Assembly (NCBI GenBank): GCA_025526915.1
Contig: JAHLKH010000114.1
Coordinates: 1 to 64,000 of the forward strand
DNA: 64,000 nt
Source of the DNA: Entophlyctis helioformis
Taxonomy: Eukaryota > Chytridiomycota > Chytridiomycetes > Chytridiales > Chytriomycetaceae
Direction: 5' to 3'
The notes under the pieces: generated by a model
What the model was told of the DNA's origin: nothing
The model's database searches: none
The model's input: the letters and a program-made list of their open reading frames with translations, nothing else
In this document: in pieces, positions 22,643-32,599 of the stretch
Layout: each line of letters begins with the position of its first letter
How positions within the stretch are numbered: the stretch's first letter is position 1
Made by a program: the position numbers and the translations under genes

Positions 22643-25537
22643 TCACTCTGCGCAATGCTGGCTGCTGTTCCTGTCAGCCTCGGCCTCACACAGCCGCAAC
22701 CGCAGACGCCTGGCTCTATCCATCGGCTCGACCAGCGCAGCAAGTTGGGTTGACAGTCTGTCCACATCGCGCTGGATCTTGACAAACGCCTGGCGCACAT
22801 CCGATGCTGCTGCACGATCGCCTGGCTGGTCTCGCATCAGGCGACGGATCTCGCGCGGATCTCTGCAGCAACAGCCTTTTGTGCATCTGTGCGGTTGTCA
22901 AAGTAACCCCCGCCATAGAGAGCGTCATTGGCAACGTGCAACACCGTTGCTCCAAAGCTCCACAGATCCGACGCGATCAAGTAGACGCGGTCAGAGAGTG
23001 CCTCGGGTGCAATGAACGTCTCGGTGCCAAGTCGTTCCCTGCAGTAAATGGATGTGTGCTGGTCGGGGATGTGCACTGCGCCGCCAAAGTCCGTGAGGCA
23101 CCAGACCTTGCGACTGCGAGAGTACATGATGTTGCTCGGGCAGATGTCGCAGTGGACCACTCGGAGGGATGCGAGGTGTTCAAGAGCAGACAAGCCGTGC
23201 ACAATGAACGTCACGACATGCTGGAGAGCAAGAGACGCGTCACGTGAGCACAGCATGGCGTGGTCGTGATGGAGCAGCTCCTCAGTCAGAAGGATGCCGT
23301 TGTTCTTGCTGCTCAAGTCTTTGGCAATTAAACACTCGGCAATGTTCGGGTGCCCTGGACCCATTCAGTCATGCTGACCTCCTTGGTGCTGCTGCGCGGC
23401 TTGTGTTTGACGCAGTAGACAGCGCCAGTCCAATGCCTGACACTCATCACTTTCACCTCATGGGGTGCCGAGAACTGCTCGACCTTGGACATATTCATGG
23501 AACGCAGAAACCTCCCAATCGTGTCGGATGCGGCGTATGTGTCATCCTCACTGTCACTGCTGCCAAAACACGTGGGTTCGCTGTCTGTGGACAGATTGTC
23601 GCGAGTCCATGGGTTGGTTGGCACCAGAGTATCGGCTGGGAAGTCGTATGGGTCGCCAAGCTCTGGCGTGGTGTTGACCAGGTTGTACAGTCGTCGTGAA
23701 TACCCTCGCAGGTGACTTGCAAACGCAAAGATGGGCCGCACAAGACCAGCAACCTGCGCATGTCCTTGCTCAGTGGCGAGATCAACGCGCTTGAATGCCA
23801 TGGAGCCGTGGCTGGTGGCTTCCTGTCCATGATCACTCATGTCTTGAGCCACAGCGTCAAACGAGACACTCCAGCCGCCCTTGTTGGTGTGGAGCAGCAG
23901 TGCGACCTGATCGTCTGTCCCAAAGACTGGCCGCATGCACAGAAACTCGACGGATGACGCTCCAATCAGAGTGCCATAGATGCGCAGAGTGGCACGCTCA
24001 GCCACTGGAGCATGGCGGAGCACTCCTGGAGATCACCCATTGCACAGGCATGGGTCGTCAGTGTTGTGTGTGTGTGTGAGGAATGCAGCACATGCGACTG
24101 AGCACACGCAGCCACTCACCAAACCAGACAAGCATACACATCGTCATGTTGCGCGCCAGCCTGTCAAAGTCCCTGTGGTTGTCTGCACTGGTGACTCGAG
24201 TCCCCGAGACCTCAGCCAGGAAGAAGGGACAGTGCAGGGACGCCAAGAGAGCAGCTGTGATGTCCGCATCCGTCCTGCGCAGTGGGTTCCTGAGACATGC
24301 GGCAATGTCGGGCTGTCTTGCGTCAAATGACGCTCGGTAGCGGTCAAGGCGGTCCTTGGCGCTGACACCGACCAAAGGATCAAGGCTCTCAAGCACAGCC
24401 TTGAAGATGCCCGTGGTCAGAAAGTGGCAGCTCACGTCTGGCACTGCCGCCATCTTGTGCCAGAACGTGTTGAGTGCGAGCATCACGGTTCGCCATGCTG
24501 CTGCTTGGTGCGTCCGTGCATGCTGGTTCAGGCGGGTGATGATCCGCCGTGGAAGAGGGACGCCAACTGCAAGCGCGCCGATCTGCTGTTCGACGCGATA
24601 TCTCGAGTTGTCGGCGGCAATGTCATCTGCTGCGCGGACCTCGGCGAGTGTTGGTGGCTGCTCCTTGGCTGAGAAGATGCTGGGGTTCGTGAAGTGGCCC
24701 ATGGCTAGATGGTCCAGCCCAAACTGCGTGAAGGCAGCCACATGGATGACGCCAAACTGTGCCAGAGAGAACATGTGCCGAGCAGCTGTCTCTGACTGAG
24801 CTGCATCCAACGTGCGCGTTTGCTCCGTGTCGGCTGGCAAGGTCGTGCTGGCTGAGGATGCAGCCTGGTGGCCCTTGTTTCGTTTGCTTGCATACACACC
24901 AGCAGCCAGTGTCTTGGCGTCCTTGACCCAGCGGCTCTCAAGCAAGAGCCTTGCAAAGCCTGGCCAAGCCAACAAGACGGATCAGCAAGCAGATCTGGAG
25001 CACAGGCATCACAAGCACAATCTACATACCAGTTGGCTTCATGGTGCCTGGAAAGACATGCCCAACACCATACACATACGCCTCAGACACAGCATCGTCG
25101 TCTGCCAGCTGCTGTCCGTCAAGGTGGACCGTCAGGCTGCTGGTGTCTGAGAGATGCTCTAAGTGAGCGATATGCTCTTTGAGACATCCGACTGTCTGCT
25201 GCTCAAGAACTGCGCCATGCTTGTGCATCCCATAATAGCACCATGTAATCGGCGGACGCTGGCGGACTGGTGGCTGTGATGGTGAAACAGCAGGCGTCGT
25301 TGTCGCTGTCGTCGCGACAACCACAGCCGTTGCTGGGACAACCATCGTCGCGTCGTTCGCGTCAACGGCCGTTTGCTGCGGCTGTTGGAGGACTGCTGGA
25401 GGACTGTCGCTGGGGGGGACGTGGGTGGGAGCTGCAGCCGCTTGCTGCCTGCCCTTGCGAGGTCGAACAACCCTGTTGCCGTGGCCGCTCGTATGTCCCT
25501 TGCCAGACGTTTGGCGCTTGCGTCGTTTGGATGGCAT
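22643..25537 (-). CDS. Kinase-domain protein with possible ubiquitin-like head (CRN/FunK1-like?)
   Basis: Three exons, 25537-25030, 24959-24120 and 24025-22643, joined in phase, about 910 residues. The start MPSKRRKRQTSGKG is basic. Residues about 85-165 (TVGCLKEHIAHL, then SLTVHLDGQQLADDD) look ubiquitin-like. A central region of about 450 residues is unassigned. The C-terminal kinase domain keeps the catalytic loop H-C-D-I-C-P-S-N, the metal motif DFG and an APE motif (FIAPEALS), so it may be active. A Leu/Arg-rich coiled tail ends at 22643. One-base slips near 23,350 (a G run) and 22,855 break the frame. The layout recalls Crinkler-type and FunK1 proteins expanded in chytrids and glomeromycetes, some of which are secreted effectors. 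That is only a resemblance, and no signal peptide is seen. Confidence 0.65.
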
Positions 25538-25616
25538 TCGCTTGGCAGATGGCAGATGTGGCGGAAAGATCCGGACACCGGCGCAGCTTCATTCGCCTGC
25601 CCAGAGCGGGATCGTG

Positions 25617-26315
25617 CTATTGAGCGCTGTGCTCGACAAGCACTGCGATATCGTCGTCCTTCTGCCAGTCTGGCTGCATCAATGGCGTGCGAGCTGCTGA
25701 CGTCCTGGCTGGCCATGGCCACATGTGCCGCACAGTTGCCTCGCCGTCTCTCTTTCCTGCCATATCGCAGTCATCGCCATGCAGACATGCTGCGCCATCC
25801 GCGTCGCTGTCTGCATCGTGCCATCCGTCCTTGATATCAACAGCGCTCGAGTCTCGATCATCCTGCGACGAGCTGCTGTTACTGTTGCTGTCAGAGCATG
25901 CGGCTGTCAATGACACTGTTGCCGTGTCTGACCGTTGCTTGCGACGCAGCTGACGCAGCCGACGACGATTGCGACGGCGGTCTCTGTCTGCCTTGATGTC
26001 CAGCCGCCGACGCCGGATCTGGCGATGGCGGACGACCAGGAAGACGACGGTGGAGATGAGGATGTTGAGCACCACGATGCCAATGACGACTCCCTGTGAA
26101 TGCGGCATGCTGTGTGAGTGGATGGAATCGGCTGCATGCACAAGGACAGAGCGGCGATGTGCGTGAGAGGGCGGCAAGACACACACCATCCAGATCCAGA
26201 AGAAGCTGTCGCCTTGGCGGTTGATGTCTTGGATGCGAGAGATCTCTGCGCTGTCTGGCTGTGCGATGGGCTGCGATGGTGCTGGCACCGGCTGCTGTGG
26301 TTGTTGGACAGACAT
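25617..26315 (-). CDS. Small single-pass membrane protein, unknown
   Basis: Exons 26315-26187 and 26093-25617, both phase 0, giving 201 residues. The N-terminus is Gln/Pro-rich (MSVQQPQQPVPAPSQPIAQP). The intron falls just before a single hydrophobic segment, GVVIGIVVLNILISTVVFLV. A strongly basic juxtamembrane stretch follows (HRQIRRRRLDIKADRDRRRN), then an acidic Ser/Asp-rich tail. By the positive-inside rule the basic side would face the cytosol. No family recognised. Confidence 0.65.
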   Translation of the reverse strand: MSVQQPQQPVPAPSQPIAQPDSAEISRIQDINRQGDSFFWIWMVCVLPPSHAHRRSVLVHAADSIHSHSMPHSQGVVIGIVVLNILISTVVFLVVRHRQIRRRRLDIKADRDRRRNRRRLRQLRRKQRSDTATVSLTAACSDSNSNSSSSQDDRDSSAVDIKDGWHDADSDADGAACLHGDDCDMAGKRDGEATVRHMWPWPARTSAARTPLMQPDWQKDDDIAVLVEHSAQ

Positions 26316-26647
26316 GGCAGGACTGTGACAGGAAGAGCGTGGTGGTGGTGTGTCGCAGTGTGTGCAGCAGATGGAGTGGTGCCAGCCGCCGCTCTTTTAT
26401 GGAGATGCGGCCGTTGTGCGGCCATCGCACGGCTGTGCTTATCTGACTCTCATCGAGGCGTTGGCGGGGCAGGCTCGTGCGGTCTGCCTGCCAGTCGCAC
26501 ATGCACCGCAGACATGCTGCCGAGTCTCGAGACGCTGCATGCGATGCCGAGTGTGCCGCCGTTGGTTGAGCATGAAGGGAAGCTGCCTGCCTGCCTGCTG
26601 GCGATCGGAGTTGCAGTCGGAGTCTGCGAGGGTTGGCCATTCAACGT

Positions 26648-27295
26648 TCATTCGACGGCCAGCCAGCTGCCAAACTCGACCAGCGGCCGCATGGGCGTGA
26701 GTCCATATGTCCACACGGCCGCTGCATCGGCAGACGCAGACACTGCAGCCACGCTGCCGTTGCCCGCCAGCTGTCCGAGTGCCGTGCGGCCGTACCATGC
26801 CCAGTGTGCCACAGTCCACTCTTGCATGCGTGCCTGCTGCCACCGGTCCAGATACACGACCACAGCCCACCGGCCATCGCCCAGGAACGGATACACAAGC
26901 TCGCCCCACGTCAGCCGTCCGTTGCGTGTCAGATCCAGCACGTCTAGCAGCAGCCGCACTTGCTGTGGCGGCATGCGGCCGTATCCCATGACGCCAAGCA
27001 GCCGTGTGAATGCGGGCAGGTCCAGCTGGCACTCGGCTGTTGCCTCGTTCGATGCAGCCAGAGACCGCGGCGGCAGGTCTGTGTTGCATCCGTCGGCCGG
27101 AGCCACAATGTGCGTGAATGAGCGCGGCAAGAGCGTCGACCACGAGTCGCGTTGCAGCGTGATGGCTGTCTGGAAGAGGCTGATGTACGAGGCAAGCACG
27201 AGGGCAACGGTGGCGGCATGGAAGACGGTCTCGTGGGGACGCCACACAATGCGCAGCGGCCACCACACCAGCAGACGCACGACCGACTGCAGCAT
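26648..27295 (-). CDS. Membrane-anchored single EF-hand protein, unknown
   Basis: 215 residues from ATG at 27295 (MLQSVVRLLVWWPLRIVWRP) to the stop at 26648, single exon. A hydrophobic segment near residues 24-38 (VALVLASYISLF) may anchor it. Residues about 120-132 (DLTRNGRLTWGE) match a canonical 12-residue EF-hand loop: D1, T3, N5, G6, E12. One EF-hand alone is unusual, so a degenerate partner is likely. A near-identical start is duplicated at the right edge of the window (63881 onward). Function unknown, possibly Ca2+-responsive. Confidence 0.65.
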   Translation of the reverse strand: MLQSVVRLLVWWPLRIVWRPHETVFHAATVALVLASYISLFQTAITLQRDSWSTLLPRSFTHIVAPADGCNTDLPPRSLAASNEATAECQLDLPAFTRLLGVMGYGRMPPQQVRLLLDVLDLTRNGRLTWGELVYPFLGDGRWAVVVYLDRWQQARMQEWTVAHWAWYGRTALGQLAGNGSVAAVSASADAAAVWTYGLTPMRPLVEFGSWLAVE

Positions 27296-27713
27296 GTCCT
27301 TTGTTGTTGCTTGTTGCTTGCTGGTTGTTGTGAATGGCAGCAAGATGATGCGATGTGCAGTGGCAGATCATGACCATGCGAAAGTGCCAAGCCAGCAGTG
27401 GCCAGCCATTCAGTGCATGTGACTGTCTGTGGTTCGACTCTCTCTCATTCACACTCACACTCACACACCACAGCCAGCAATGCATGACAGCAGCCAAGAG
27501 AGCCACAACACAAGGCAGGACTTGTTGAACGGCAGCACGCCAATGGCAGTCAGAGTGCATGCGATCCACCACCACTCGTCTGACAGTCGGCCAGGGCAAG
27601 GTAAGCCAGCCAGCCGGCCACAGCCGGCCGAATGTGACGATTTTGATGCATTTTGTCGCGATTTCTAGCGCATGATACTGGTGCAGATGGGCAGTTCAAG
27701 TCACCAAAGGGCA
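27296..27713. other. Intergenic, part of the duplicated segment
   Basis: Between the EF-hand gene start and tRNA-Gly. Contains a short CAMTCACAC repeat near 27,445-27,470 and GGCC/AGCC-rich sequence near 27,600-27,630. No gene seen. Confidence 0.6.
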
Positions 27714-27784
27714 GCGCCAGTGGTTTAGTGGTAAAATTCATCGTTGCCATCGATGAGCCCCCGGTTCAATTCCGGGCTGGCGCA
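27714..27784 (+). tRNA. tRNA-Gly (GCC)
   Basis: 71 nt including the discriminator base, no intron. The acceptor stem GCGCCAG pairs with CTGGCGC. The D arm is short. The anticodon stem CATCG/CGATG encloses the loop TTGCCAT, so the anticodon is GCC. The T arm is CCCGG-TTCAATT-CCGGG. It decodes GGC/GGU, fitting the GC-rich codon usage. An identical copy lies at 63370-63440 on the other strand. Confidence 0.97.
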
Positions 27785-28152
27785 CACCTTTTGCCCTTGT
27801 GGCATCCCATCTGCCGTTTTGACCGACTTGACCGACTTGATCGACTTGAACTGCGCAGTCTGGGCTGTGTGCGATCCACTTTTTGCCTGCTGCCTGCTGC
27901 CTGCACGATGCAGCATCTTGTAAACCGCCTGTTCTGTTGTTGCCGGCTGCGTGTGCCACACTCCCATGACAGCAACCATTCCATCGCGTCTTGTGGTGGA
28001 TCGCACTCTGGCTGCGTGCTGTGCTCTCTGTCCAGCAACAGCTGCCCAAGGAACACGGGCAATAAACGTTGAATGGTTGTATTCCATGGCAGACTGATCA
28101 TCAAGGACGGAAGGGTGGGAGAGAGAGATGAGAAGGAGAGAGTGGTCCGGCT
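27785..28152. other. Intergenic, part of the duplicated segment
   Basis: Between tRNA-Gly and the L2 stop codon. It includes a short GACTTGAC repeat near 27,823-27,850 and an AGAGAGAGATGAGA tract near 28,120. No further gene seen. Confidence 0.6.
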
Positions 28153-29411
28153 CTACTGCTTGCGAGCCTTCCACTTGGGCGTGACCACAAACCACCGCTT
28201 TCTCCGGACCGTCTTCCAGCCCTTGGTCTTCCAGCCCCAGATGGACCGCGGCGCCTTGTTGCCCTTGGACTTGTGGCCACCGCCGTGCGGGTGGGCAAAC
28301 GCAGACATGGCAATACCACGCACAATCGGACGCCATCCCTTGCGGCGCCGCGCGCCGGCCTTGCCCCAGTTGCGGTGCATGTGCATCTCGTTGCCCACCA
28401 CGCCGATCGTCGCCGTCGCGTTCACCGGAATGAGACGCACCTCGGACGACGACAGCCGCACCTGGGCGAATCCCTGCTGGGCCGTGAACAGCAGCTGGCC
28501 CGACGTGCCCGCCGAGCGGCAGAGCTGTGCAGGGCCGCCTGCATGGAGACCATACAGTGGATCTGCGTGCCAATGGGAATATCCTTGAGAAGCAGACAGT
28601 TTCCTGGCTGGATGAGCTGCGAGCGCGGGATGGGCTGCTGGCCCTCTGCCGGCTCAGGGATGCCCTCGCGGTACGAGTGCACAATCGCGCCAGGCTCGAT
28701 GCCAGCCGGGCGGATAATGTACGAGAACTCGTTCGTGGCCAGGTGACGCAGGAGACACAGCTCGGCCGTGCGGTTGGGGTCGTACTCGAGCCGCACAACC
28801 TCAAACGCGCCAGGCACCTTGCGCATAAAGTCCACCTGGCGCACACGCTTCTTGTGGCCACCGCCACGGTGACGGACGGTGATGCGGCCAGTGCGGTTGC
28901 GGCCGCCCGTGGAGCGCTTGCCGTACGACAGACGCCAGACGGCCGAGCCCTTGTGGAGGTGGAAGCGGGTTGGGTGACGACGGTGGGTGGAGCCAGGCGA
29001 TACAGACTTGTAGATCTTCATGCCGCCGACGACCTTCCAGAACTTGTTCTCGAGGACGGGGAGGCTGCGCTCGGGCAGCGGCTTGCCCTCGGCACGCAGC
29101 TGGTCTATCCAGGCCTTGCGCTTCTTGAATGCCTTGGTGAGCGACTTGCGGAAGGTCTTGTGGCGGACCTGCGTCAGTGCAGACGCCGAGCCGATCGAGA
29201 GCGGCAAGCCAGACGATGCAGCCGGCTGTCTTGACAGCGGGCTGGAGCCGGAGCTGGCGAGAGTGGTGGTGCTGTCGCGGAAGAGGGCGCCGGCAGAGAC
29301 TGCGGGAACAGCCCATGTCCTGAGCGTGCGGGCCGCCGGCCTTGCCGCCACGGCCGCAGAGGCCAGCGAGGCAGCCGCCAGGCCAGACACTCGCAACAGG
29401 TTGACGATCAT
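28153..29411 (-). CDS. RML2: Mitochondrial large-subunit ribosomal protein L2 (uL2m)
   Basis: Single exon of about 420 residues, ATG at 29411 to TAG at 28153. The N-terminal 90 residues (MIVNLLRVSGLAAASLASAA) are Ala/Arg/Ser-rich and lack acid residues, as in a mitochondrial presequence. The bacterial-type L2 body follows: GRNRTGRITVRHRGGGHK near residues 165-185, SAGTSGQLL, and the conserved tail with MHRNWGKAG, AFAHPHGGGHK and KWKARKQ. uL2 shapes the peptidyl-transferase region. One base is missing at about 28,551: the truncated copy at 62588 reads through the same site in frame. That means a sequencing error or a recent mutation in this, the only full-length copy visible. Confidence 0.92.
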
Positions 29412-29538
29412 GTCTGGGGTCGTCGAAGCGGTCGTCAAACAAAAAACGGCTGTTGAACAACGGGCGGCATTCATTCGGGCCGTCATAACATAGAGCGACG
29501 AGCGCGGGCGCTGGGGCGGCGAGCAAGCGGCCGGCCGT

Positions 29539-31021
29539 TTACAAGAGCGTCTCGCCAAGAGCAGCGCGGATCAGCGAGCATCCGACCTGCACCGTCTGCT
29601 TGAGCGACGCCTCGTCCGCGCCGAGCGACGGGTTGACTTCCATGAGATCCATGGCAACCAGACGTCCAGTCTCAAACACGGACTCGCAGATGTAGTGGCC
29701 CTCACGGAAGGTGAGGCCGCCGCGGACCGGCGTGCCGGTGGCAGGCGCGACAGACGGGTCGAGCGCATCGACGTCGAAGCTGAGGTGGATAGGTGCGTCG
29801 TGGCCGAGATGGGCAAACGCCATCTCCATGATCTTGCCGATGCCGTGCTTGTCGACATCGTGCATCGAAAAGGCCTTGATGCCGTTCTCTCTGAGGATGC
29901 GCTTCTCGCCTGCATCGACGTCGCGCAGGCCCACGTAGACGATGCGGGTCGTCTTGAGGCACGGCTTGAGCCACGAGAACGCCTCGATCTTGGGGCCGAG
30001 TCCCATCAGGAACGACACGGGGCAGCCGTGCAAGTTGCCCGACTCGGTGCTCTCGGCCGTGTTAATGTCCTGTTGTGCATGCCGTCGTGTCAGTTTGGTC
30101 ATGCATGACTGCCGGCGTCCAAGGAGGACGACGACGGGGGGATCTGCCGTGGATATCGCTGCATCGCGGCTCGTTGTTGCTGGCAGGCGATGTGCGCAAG
30201 GTGGCTCGCGTGACCGACCGTGGATAAACGACAGGCGGTCACAGGAGCACATCACACGGACAAGAGTGCACACAACGGAACCTATCGGAAGGCAGCATGC
30301 AGACCAAGACAGGCAGGCAGGCACTCACGGCGTGGGCATCGACCCAGATGACGCCAACGTTGGGGTGGACGGCCGCCGAGCCAGAGACGGTTCCCATGGC
30401 AATCGAGTGGTCGCCGCCGAGCGTCAGCGCGATCTGGTGCTTGCTGCAGGCCGCCTTGACATGCTTGTGGATGTCCTCGGTGACGCTCGACACAAACTTG
30501 ATGTTCTTGAGGATCGAGTGCGGGATCTCCTTGGACGGACGCATCTTCTCGTAGTCGGGCGCTGCCGTCTGGCCCGTCACCTTCCAGCCAAGACTCTCGA
30601 GCTGGCCCTTGATGTCGCTCTGGAGCAGCTGGGCCGGGCCGTGCTCAACACCACCGCGAGGCTTGGGTCGTTCCAAAGGCAGAACGTCAGCAGGTGTATG
30701 CCATGCATGCATTACAATGGAGCAACGCAGAGCACCAGAGGCAGCACACACCTGGCCGCCAGAGAAGGGGGCTAACACCAGGCTGACGGTGTGGGCCTTT
30801 GTGTACACCTGGGCAGGCAGCTGGGCCGCCACGGTGCGAGACGCGGCGTGGCCGTTGGTCACGGGAGAGGGGAGGGCAGGCGAGGTAGCCGTGGCGGGCG
30901 ACGACGCCGCAGAGCCGTTCTTGGCCTTCTTGGCCTGCTTCTTGGACACGCCGCCGTTGGCATGCGCTGCGTCTGCGCTTGTGGTGGCCGTGGCCGTCTC
31001 TGCCTGTCGCTTTTGCTGCAT
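29539..31021 (-). CDS. CAR1: Arginase
   Basis: Exons 31021-30752, 30661-30329 and 30069-29539, all phase 0, 377 residues. It hydrolyses arginine to urea and ornithine with a binuclear Mn2+ centre. All ligand motifs are present: GGDHS (near residue 178), DAHADINT formed across the second splice junction, and SFDVDALDPSVAP. The substrate-side motifs FSGGQPRGGVEHGP and GTPVRGGLTFREGHYI are typical. An N-terminal extension of about 60 residues, rich in Ala, Lys, Thr and Ser (MQQKRQAETATATTSADAAH), exceeds the 333-residue yeast enzyme. It contains a KKQAKKAK cluster but no clear presequence. Divergent from POP4 over 400 bp. Confidence 0.95.
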
Positions 31022-31421
31022 CGTCGTGTTTGTTGGTTGCGAGGGAAGCCTTGCAAATCTGTGCACAACAGCCGACCAGCAATGCAAGCGACAACCAGGT
31101 CACACAGCTGCCCGACTGGATTGCGTATCTGCCGAGTGCCGTCCGGCTGTGAGTGTCTTTCCATGGTCGACCGGCAAGAGCCACTCCCATTCACGAGTAT
31201 GCCAACGCCATGCCCTGCCGCCAGGAACATGAACAACAACCAGACACCAGAGGAAGCCAAAGCCGTGAAGAAGTCGAATCGACCGATCGGACAAGTGCAT
31301 GGACAGTGGACGCCGACGCCGACATCGACGCTGAGGAAGTCGAGAATGCCGATGCCGGCTGGATGTGGCATGAATGAAGGATGTTCGGGGTTTGCCAAGT
31401 CGTCGATTATCGCGCTGGACC
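31022..31421. other. Divergent promoter region, arginase / POP4
   Basis: 400 bp. Open plus-frame codons extend upstream of the POP4 ATG to 31374, but without a better start. No distinct element seen. Confidence 0.5.
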
Positions 31422-32456
31422 ATGTCAGCACAGCAGCAGCCGCAGCAGACGGCCGAAGAGCAGAAGCGCCAGCAAGAGGCAGACGGATGGCACGCACCGC
31501 TGCCGTCGACGCTCACACACCACACGCCGACAGCGGCACCGGCGGACGGTCCGTCGTTCACGCAGTCGTGGGTTGCCGGCCTCGCACCCCAAGCAGGCAA
31601 CGCCTACGCACAGAAAGTGCATGCAAAGTTCCTGCAGATGGACGACGTGCCGGCAGCAGTCAAGCCGGCCGAGGCCGCATCCCGGCAGCTGAGCAGACGG
31701 CTGCGGCGGCGGGGCAGGCACGAGACGAGCATGGGCCGCAAGGAGCGCAAGCAGAAGGGTCTGTTTGACGTTCCGGCGGGCGAGCGTCGCTTCCAGACGT
31801 TTGTGCCGCTGCATTTGTTGTGGGTGGGCTACATGGCCGATCTGCTCAGCCTGCCACAACCAGGACAAGGACAAGGACAAGGACAAGGACAAGGGCAAGG
31901 GCAAGGGCAAGGACAGGAGCAAGCGTCACAGCCAGCAGCAGGAAAAGGCACCACAAGCGCTGCGGATATGCGGCGCAAGTACGAGGCTGATCACAAGAGC
32001 ATCCGGCTGGCAACCCAGCTGCCTGCCAACGTGTTTGCCAAGCTCGTCAAGGCCGATTACCACGGCGCGATCCTGACAGGTGAGCACCCGCCAGAGCAAC
32101 GCCGGCATGGGATGCACGGACAGCACGCTCACACAGTGCTCCACTCGCAGTCGTCAAGTCGCGGTCGCCGTCGAATGTCGGCATCTCGGGCATCGTCATC
32201 AAGGACACAGAGAACATGTTCAACCTCGTCACGCGCGACAATGCGATGAAGGGTGAGCCACGAAGCCACGTCCCTTGTGCACGCAAGAGTGGCCCGCTGC
32301 TAACACTCGGCCGGAACAGCGATACCAAAGGAGGGGTCCGTGTTCACGTTTGCCTTGGGCACGACGCTGGTGACGCTCTATGGATCGCAGTTTACGATCC
32401 GGCCAGCAGACCGTGTGAGCAAAAAGTTCAAGTCCAAGCCGACCGTTGATCTGTGA
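31422..32456 (+). CDS. POP4: RNase P/MRP protein subunit Pop4 (Rpp29)
   Basis: Exons 31422-32079, 32151-32252 and 32320-32456 join in phase to 298 residues. The C-terminal Rpp29/UPF0086 fold is clear: LVKADYHGAILT near residue 215, VVKSRSPSNVGISGIVIKDT, then a strand ending in FALGTTLVTLYGSQFTIRPA and KKFKSKPT. It is a core subunit of nuclear RNase P and RNase MRP, which process tRNA and rRNA precursors. The N-terminal half carries a basic stretch (RRLRRRGRHETSMGRKERK) and an unusual Gly-Gln repeat of about 14 dipeptides (residues about 148-165), encoded by a GGACAA/GGGCAA minisatellite. Confidence 0.93.
31862..31918. repeat. In-frame GGACAA/GGGCAA minisatellite in POP4
   Basis: Six-base unit repeated about nine times, encoding Gly-Gln. 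Confidence 0.9.
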
Positions 32457-32599
32457 GCGCAGTGTGCACACGCCACGCAGGCCGTTGCAATGAAAGAGTG
32501 CAGCATACAGGATACACAGGCACGCGCTTGATGAACATTGTCTTCATTGGCAGAAGGTCAGTTAGATATAGAGACTTGATCTGGGTTCTAGTGGCAGGG

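Larger units (their letters stand above)
27183..28565. repeat. Segmental duplication, copy 1 (inverted copy at 62585-64000)
   Basis: This segment holds the 5' end of the EF-hand gene, the tRNA-Gly and the 3' end of mitochondrial L2. It recurs in reverse orientation at 62585-64000 with only scattered substitutions and small indels. The boundary at 28565 lies inside the L2 coding sequence. The other boundary is unknown because copy 2 runs off the window. Confidence 0.93.
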
